Source: JAAXTX01 sp037139695 (GTDB lineage Bacteria > Patescibacteriota > Minisyncoccia > Moranbacterales > UBA1568). Taken from it: a stretch of DNA of 8,095 bases. Location: positions 1 to 8,095 of the forward strand of contig JBAXFX010000056.1 in the NCBI GenBank assembly GCA_037139695.1, read 5' to 3'. The position numbers and the translations under genes were made by a program. The notes beneath the pieces are model-generated. The model ran no database searches. It had not been told where the DNA came from and worked only from the letters and a program-made list of their open reading frames with translations. Below, piece after piece: positions 6,214 through 8,095 of this stretch (positions are counted from its first letter, which is position 1; every line of letters begins with the position of its first letter).

Positions 6214-7206
6214 ATGAATTTCCGAAGCAATGTCACGCTTGCACCGTTCACTACTTTCAAGATCGGTGGGCCGGCTAAGCTCTATGCCGAGGTTTCTGAT
6301 ATGAGCGAAGTCGCACTCGGTTTTGAGCGCGCGGCGAAAAATAATCTTCCGGTCTATGTGTTCTCCGGCGGGAGCAATATCCTGTTCTCGGACAATGGGT
6401 TTTCAGGGCTTGTGATGCGCATAACGGACGGTGGATTCCGGATTCTCGAAGGCGGTCGCGTCTCGGTCGGAGCGGGTCGGAAATTAGATGAGATTATCCA
6501 GGCCTGTTGTCAGGTTGGACTATCCGGCCTAGAGCGGCTTACGGGCATACCAGGCTCGGTCGGGGGAGCTGTTCGGGGAAATGCCGGAGCGTTCGGGTCC
6601 GCGGCAGGTGATACTGTCATATCCGTGAAGGCGCTGAGCCGGAAATCCGGCATGATGAAGGAATACCGTCGGGAGGAGTGCGATTTCGGATATCGGATGA
6701 GTTTTTTCAAGAGACATCCTGAGCTCGTGATCATATCCGTCGATTTCAGGCTCATGACGGGTGGCAATCCGTCTTCGCTCATGGCGGAGTCCCGAGAGAT
6801 ACGGGCAAAGCGCGCGGCCGTACATTCACAGGAAGCCTTCTGTGCCGGGTCGTTCTTTATGAACCCGGTCGTTTCGGACGAAGGGCTTCGTGAGGAATTC
6901 CATCGTGATTCCGGAAAGGAACCGAAGGATGAACGGCTGCCGGCCGGGTGGCTTATCGACCAAGTCGGGTTTCGTGGAAAGACGATCGGGAATGCGAAGG
7001 TAAGCGACCAACATCCGAACTATATCGTGAATACCGGCGGAGCGACGGCGGAGGAAGTACTTACCCTCGTTTCCATCGTCAAGCAGCGCGTCCGTGATGA
7101 GCTTGGTATCCAATTGCAAGAGGAGGTCCAACTGGTCGGGTTCGGGCATGAGGAAGTGAAACATAAGCGGGAAAAGCCCGAAGAATGGCCAATAATAGCC
7201 AAATGA
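6214..7206 (+). CDS. murB: UDP-N-acetylenolpyruvoylglucosamine reductase MurB
   Basis: MurB is a cytoplasmic FAD enzyme that uses NADPH to reduce UDP-GlcNAc-enolpyruvate to UDP-MurNAc, the substrate of MurC encoded just upstream. The 330-residue product has TTFKIGGPA at 13-21, GGSNILFSD at 52-60 and GIPGSVGGAVRGNAGA at 111-126 (FAD-binding fold), YRMSFF at 160-165, CAGSFFMNP at 210-218 with the proton-donor Ser213, AGWLID at 244-249, HPNYIVNTGGAT at 267-278 and an acidic pair at 303-304 in the position of the catalytic Glu. The final 20 residues (311-330), charged and low in complexity, extend past the usual end. I chose ATG 6214 because the family begins about a dozen residues before TTFKIGG; the in-frame ATG at 6145 adds unrelated residues and lies in the likely promoter. 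No clear ribosome binding site is seen. murA is not in the window. Confidence 0.95.
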   Translation: MNFRSNVTLAPFTTFKIGGPAKLYAEVSDMSEVALGFERAAKNNLPVYVFSGGSNILFSDNGFSGLVMRITDGGFRILEGGRVSVGAGRKLDEIIQACCQVGLSGLERLTGIPGSVGGAVRGNAGAFGSAAGDTVISVKALSRKSGMMKEYRREECDFGYRMSFFKRHPELVIISVDFRLMTGGNPSSLMAESREIRAKRAAVHSQEAFCAGSFFMNPVVSDEGLREEFHRDSGKEPKDERLPAGWLIDQVGFRGKTIGNAKVSDQHPNYIVNTGGATAEEVLTLVSIVKQRVRDELGIQLQEEVQLVGFGHEEVKHKREKPEEWPIIAK

Positions 7207-7242
7207 AAGGAATGCCGGCATGTATGCGTATCACTAGCGCAG

Positions 7243-7251
7243 TGGTATAAT
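7243..7251 (+). promoter_or_regulatory. Extended -10 promoter of the raiA/hpf gene
   Basis: TGGTATAAT is a perfect -10 hexamer with the extended TG. It lies in the 75-base gap after murB, with no good -35, as is common for extended -10 promoters. Transcription would start near 7258, giving a leader of about 24 bases. A separate promoter fits a ribosome hibernation gene that responds to growth state independently of wall synthesis. Confidence 0.65.
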
Positions 7252-7269
7252 AAGGGGGTGATAATCCGT

Positions 7270-7275
7270 AAGGAG
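7270..7275 (+). promoter_or_regulatory. Shine-Dalgarno site that fixes the raiA/hpf start
   Basis: AAGGAG stands six bases before ATG 7282. An in-frame GTG at 7258 would place this site inside the coding region and almost on the predicted transcription start, so the ATG is preferred. Confidence 0.75.
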
Positions 7276-7281
7276 AAGCGT

Positions 7282-7632
7282 ATGAAAACGAAATTTCTGG
7301 CGAAGGATTGTCGGATTCGGGAGAGTGAACAGGAGTATATACTGAAGAGGCTGTCCGAGATAGAGGATCTTTTTGACGAGCATTCATTTTTCGAGATCGA
7401 GGTTGCTATGGATAAGAAGGGATTCTTCCGGGTCGAGGTGAATGTGAGTGATGCCCGCGACCTGATCCGGGCGGAGGAAACCACCAAGAGCGTGGAAGCG
7501 TCCATCGATATGGTTATCGACAAACTTCGCGTACAGGCCGTCAAAGGGAAAGACAAACGGCGCGATCTGAAGGAGCGTGGCGCCCGTTCAATCAAAAAGA
7601 AGCTGGTTATCGACGGTTCGGCACGGTTTTGA
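7282..7632 (+). CDS. raiA: Ribosome hibernation factor, RaiA/HPF family (short form)
   Basis: Proteins of this family bind the 30S decoding centre in slow growth or cold and stop translation by blocking tRNA and mRNA sites. The 116-residue product shows the family pattern: an N-terminal strand (MKTKFLAKDCRI), a helix about 14-31 ending in LFDE, strands FFEIEVAM and FRVEVNVS (37-56), IRAEE at 62-66 matching the usual LRAEE, and a long helix SIDMVIDKLRVQ at 74-85 followed by a basic tail KGKDKRRDLKERG. It lacks the C-terminal dimerisation domain of long HPF, so it resembles YfiA or short HPF. The basic tail ends in about 18 residues (99-116) of unknown role. It has its own promoter and ribosome site. 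Which of raiA or hpf is the better name cannot be settled from the sequence. Confidence 0.85.
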   Translation: MKTKFLAKDCRIRESEQEYILKRLSEIEDLFDEHSFFEIEVAMDKKGFFRVEVNVSDARDLIRAEETTKSVEASIDMVIDKLRVQAVKGKDKRRDLKERGARSIKKKLVIDGSARF

Positions 7633-7634
7633 AC

Positions 7635-7718
7635 GTGCAAAATGCAAAGTGTAAAGTGAAAATCGAAAAGTTGTAGAGCAAAAAGCGTAACGTCAGAGTG
7701 AAAAGTACAAAATATCCG
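7635..7718 (+). repeat. Degenerate 7-base-phased repeat array downstream of raiA
   Basis: Twelve consecutive 7-base units can be read starting three bases after the stop: gtgcaaa at 7635, atgcaaa at 7642, gtgtaaa at 7649, gtgaaaa at 7656, tcgaaaa at 7663, later agcaaaa at 7677, gtgaaaa at 7698 and gtacaaa at 7705. The units are A-rich, with the variable bases mainly at the front. It resembles the 1524-1544 units (gtcaaaa, gtccaaa). Confidence 0.8.
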
Positions 7719-8042
7719 ACGGGGCGCGGTGAAATGAAAGGCAATCTGTTTTCGTTTCTCTTCCTTCCGGAAGCCGATTATGTGCTTTGTCTTGTCTGTC
7801 TTTACGAGCAGTCTTCGACGAAGCAATCCGGTGCCCCGTTCGGAGAGGCTCTCAGTCTTCGGGGTCGATGTTCATTTTCAGCGACTCTTCCTTTGACGGG
7901 GAGGGTTTTTGCTTCTACAATGGGAAAGAAGAAAAAGTAGTCAGTCGGTCGAAAGCCATAGATTCCCGTGTATTCCCGGAGCTAAGCTCCGTTAGGCTGA
8001 CGTCGAAAGTTTTGAGGTAATCGTCGTGATCGTTGTTGGTTG
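7719..8042. other. Intergenic stretch with no supportable gene
   Basis: No frame on either strand has a ribosome binding site plus a protein-like sequence I recognise. Small palindromes are present: CTTCCGGAAG at 7764-7773 and GGAGCT-A-AGCTCC at 7977-7989. Neither is followed by a T-run, so I see no intrinsic terminator for raiA. The longest rightward frames here (for example 7698-7940) begin in the repeat array and look random. A leftward 20-codon frame at 7852-7914 is discussed under rejected items. Confidence 0.6.
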
Positions 8043-8091
8043 TAAGTATCTATCTCAAATCTCATGTCGAGCTGTAAATCCGAAAATTTCG
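8043..8091 (-). repeat. Right arm of interrupted inverted repeat at the window ends
   Basis: On the minus strand this reads as the left arm at 11-85 does: 8076-8091 equals 12-27 and 8043-8064 equals 64-85. The spacer between the two blocks is about 6 bases here, with one extra base at 8075, against 32 at the left. The identity stops sharply at 8042, next to unrelated sequence. The exact blocks and the different spacer suggest two members of one repeat family rather than a folded-back copy of the same DNA. Confidence 0.8.
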
Positions 8092-8095
8092 CGCG

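Noticed and set aside
7621..7638. GCACG/CGTGC hairpin over the raiA stop as a terminator
   Set aside because: It has a five-base stem and eight-base loop, with no T-run after it.
7020..7826. Long leftward open frame of 268 codons
   Set aside because: It lies antisense to murB and raiA and is rich in Ser, Arg and Phe, as expected for a shadow of coding sequence.
7852..7914. A leftward 20-codon frame ending in KMNIDPED before a TGA, resembling a protein C-terminus
   Set aside because: It is closed by TAG at 7915-7917 on its upstream side, has no start or ribosome site, and no neighbouring frame continues as a recognisable protein. It could be a remnant of a lost gene but cannot be supported.
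7698..7940. Rightward 80-codon open frame after raiA
   Set aside because: It starts inside the heptamer array, has no ribosome binding site and its sequence looks like random translation ending in a lysine run.

Overview
The window comes from a bacterium that makes peptidoglycan. Every gene I can support reads left to right. The backbone is trmD, ftsW, murG, murC, murB and a short raiA/hpf-type gene. Stops of all three kinds (TAA, TAG, TGA) end well-supported genes, so the ordinary bacterial code applies. The compact cell-wall cluster, trmD without its usual ribosomal-protein neighbours, poor Shine-Dalgarno sites on most core genes and abundant degenerate short repeats between genes suggest, but do not prove, a Candidate Phyla Radiation (Patescibacteria) genome. 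This lineage call is an inference.

Layout. Positions 11-85 hold one arm of an interrupted inverted repeat whose other arm lies at 8043-8091. Positions 187-1470 hold an AT-richer accessory block: an unrecognised 173-residue gene (187-708), then a divergent tandem paralogue (810-1340) interrupted by one amber codon at the place of a tryptophan. Each copy is followed by the same 47-base block containing a near-perfect palindrome, and the block closes with a Rho-independent terminator (1431-1469). Positions 1524-1653 are a degenerate array with 7-base periodicity that runs up to the trmD start codon. trmD (1654-2328) ends inside a second array of this kind, and a third follows raiA (7635-7718).

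How the genes work together. FtsW polymerises glycan strands at the division septum. MurB and MurC make UDP-MurNAc and UDP-MurNAc-L-Ala in the cytoplasm, and MurG makes lipid II, the substrate used by FtsW. These four genes are closely spaced and probably cotranscribed, with candidate internal promoters before murG and murB. TrmD methylates G37 of tRNAs. The RaiA/HPF protein binds the small ribosomal subunit in slow growth or stress and has its own clear promoter and ribosome binding site.

The unusual content is not in the core genes but around them: the tandem orphan pair with conserved palindromes, the 7-base-phased arrays at gene junctions and the inverted repeat at both ends. Because the dispersed-looking repeat sits exactly at the two ends, this may be a whole contig whose assembly stopped at a multicopy repeat. 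I found no CRISPR array, tRNA, rRNA, transposase or recognisable defence gene.
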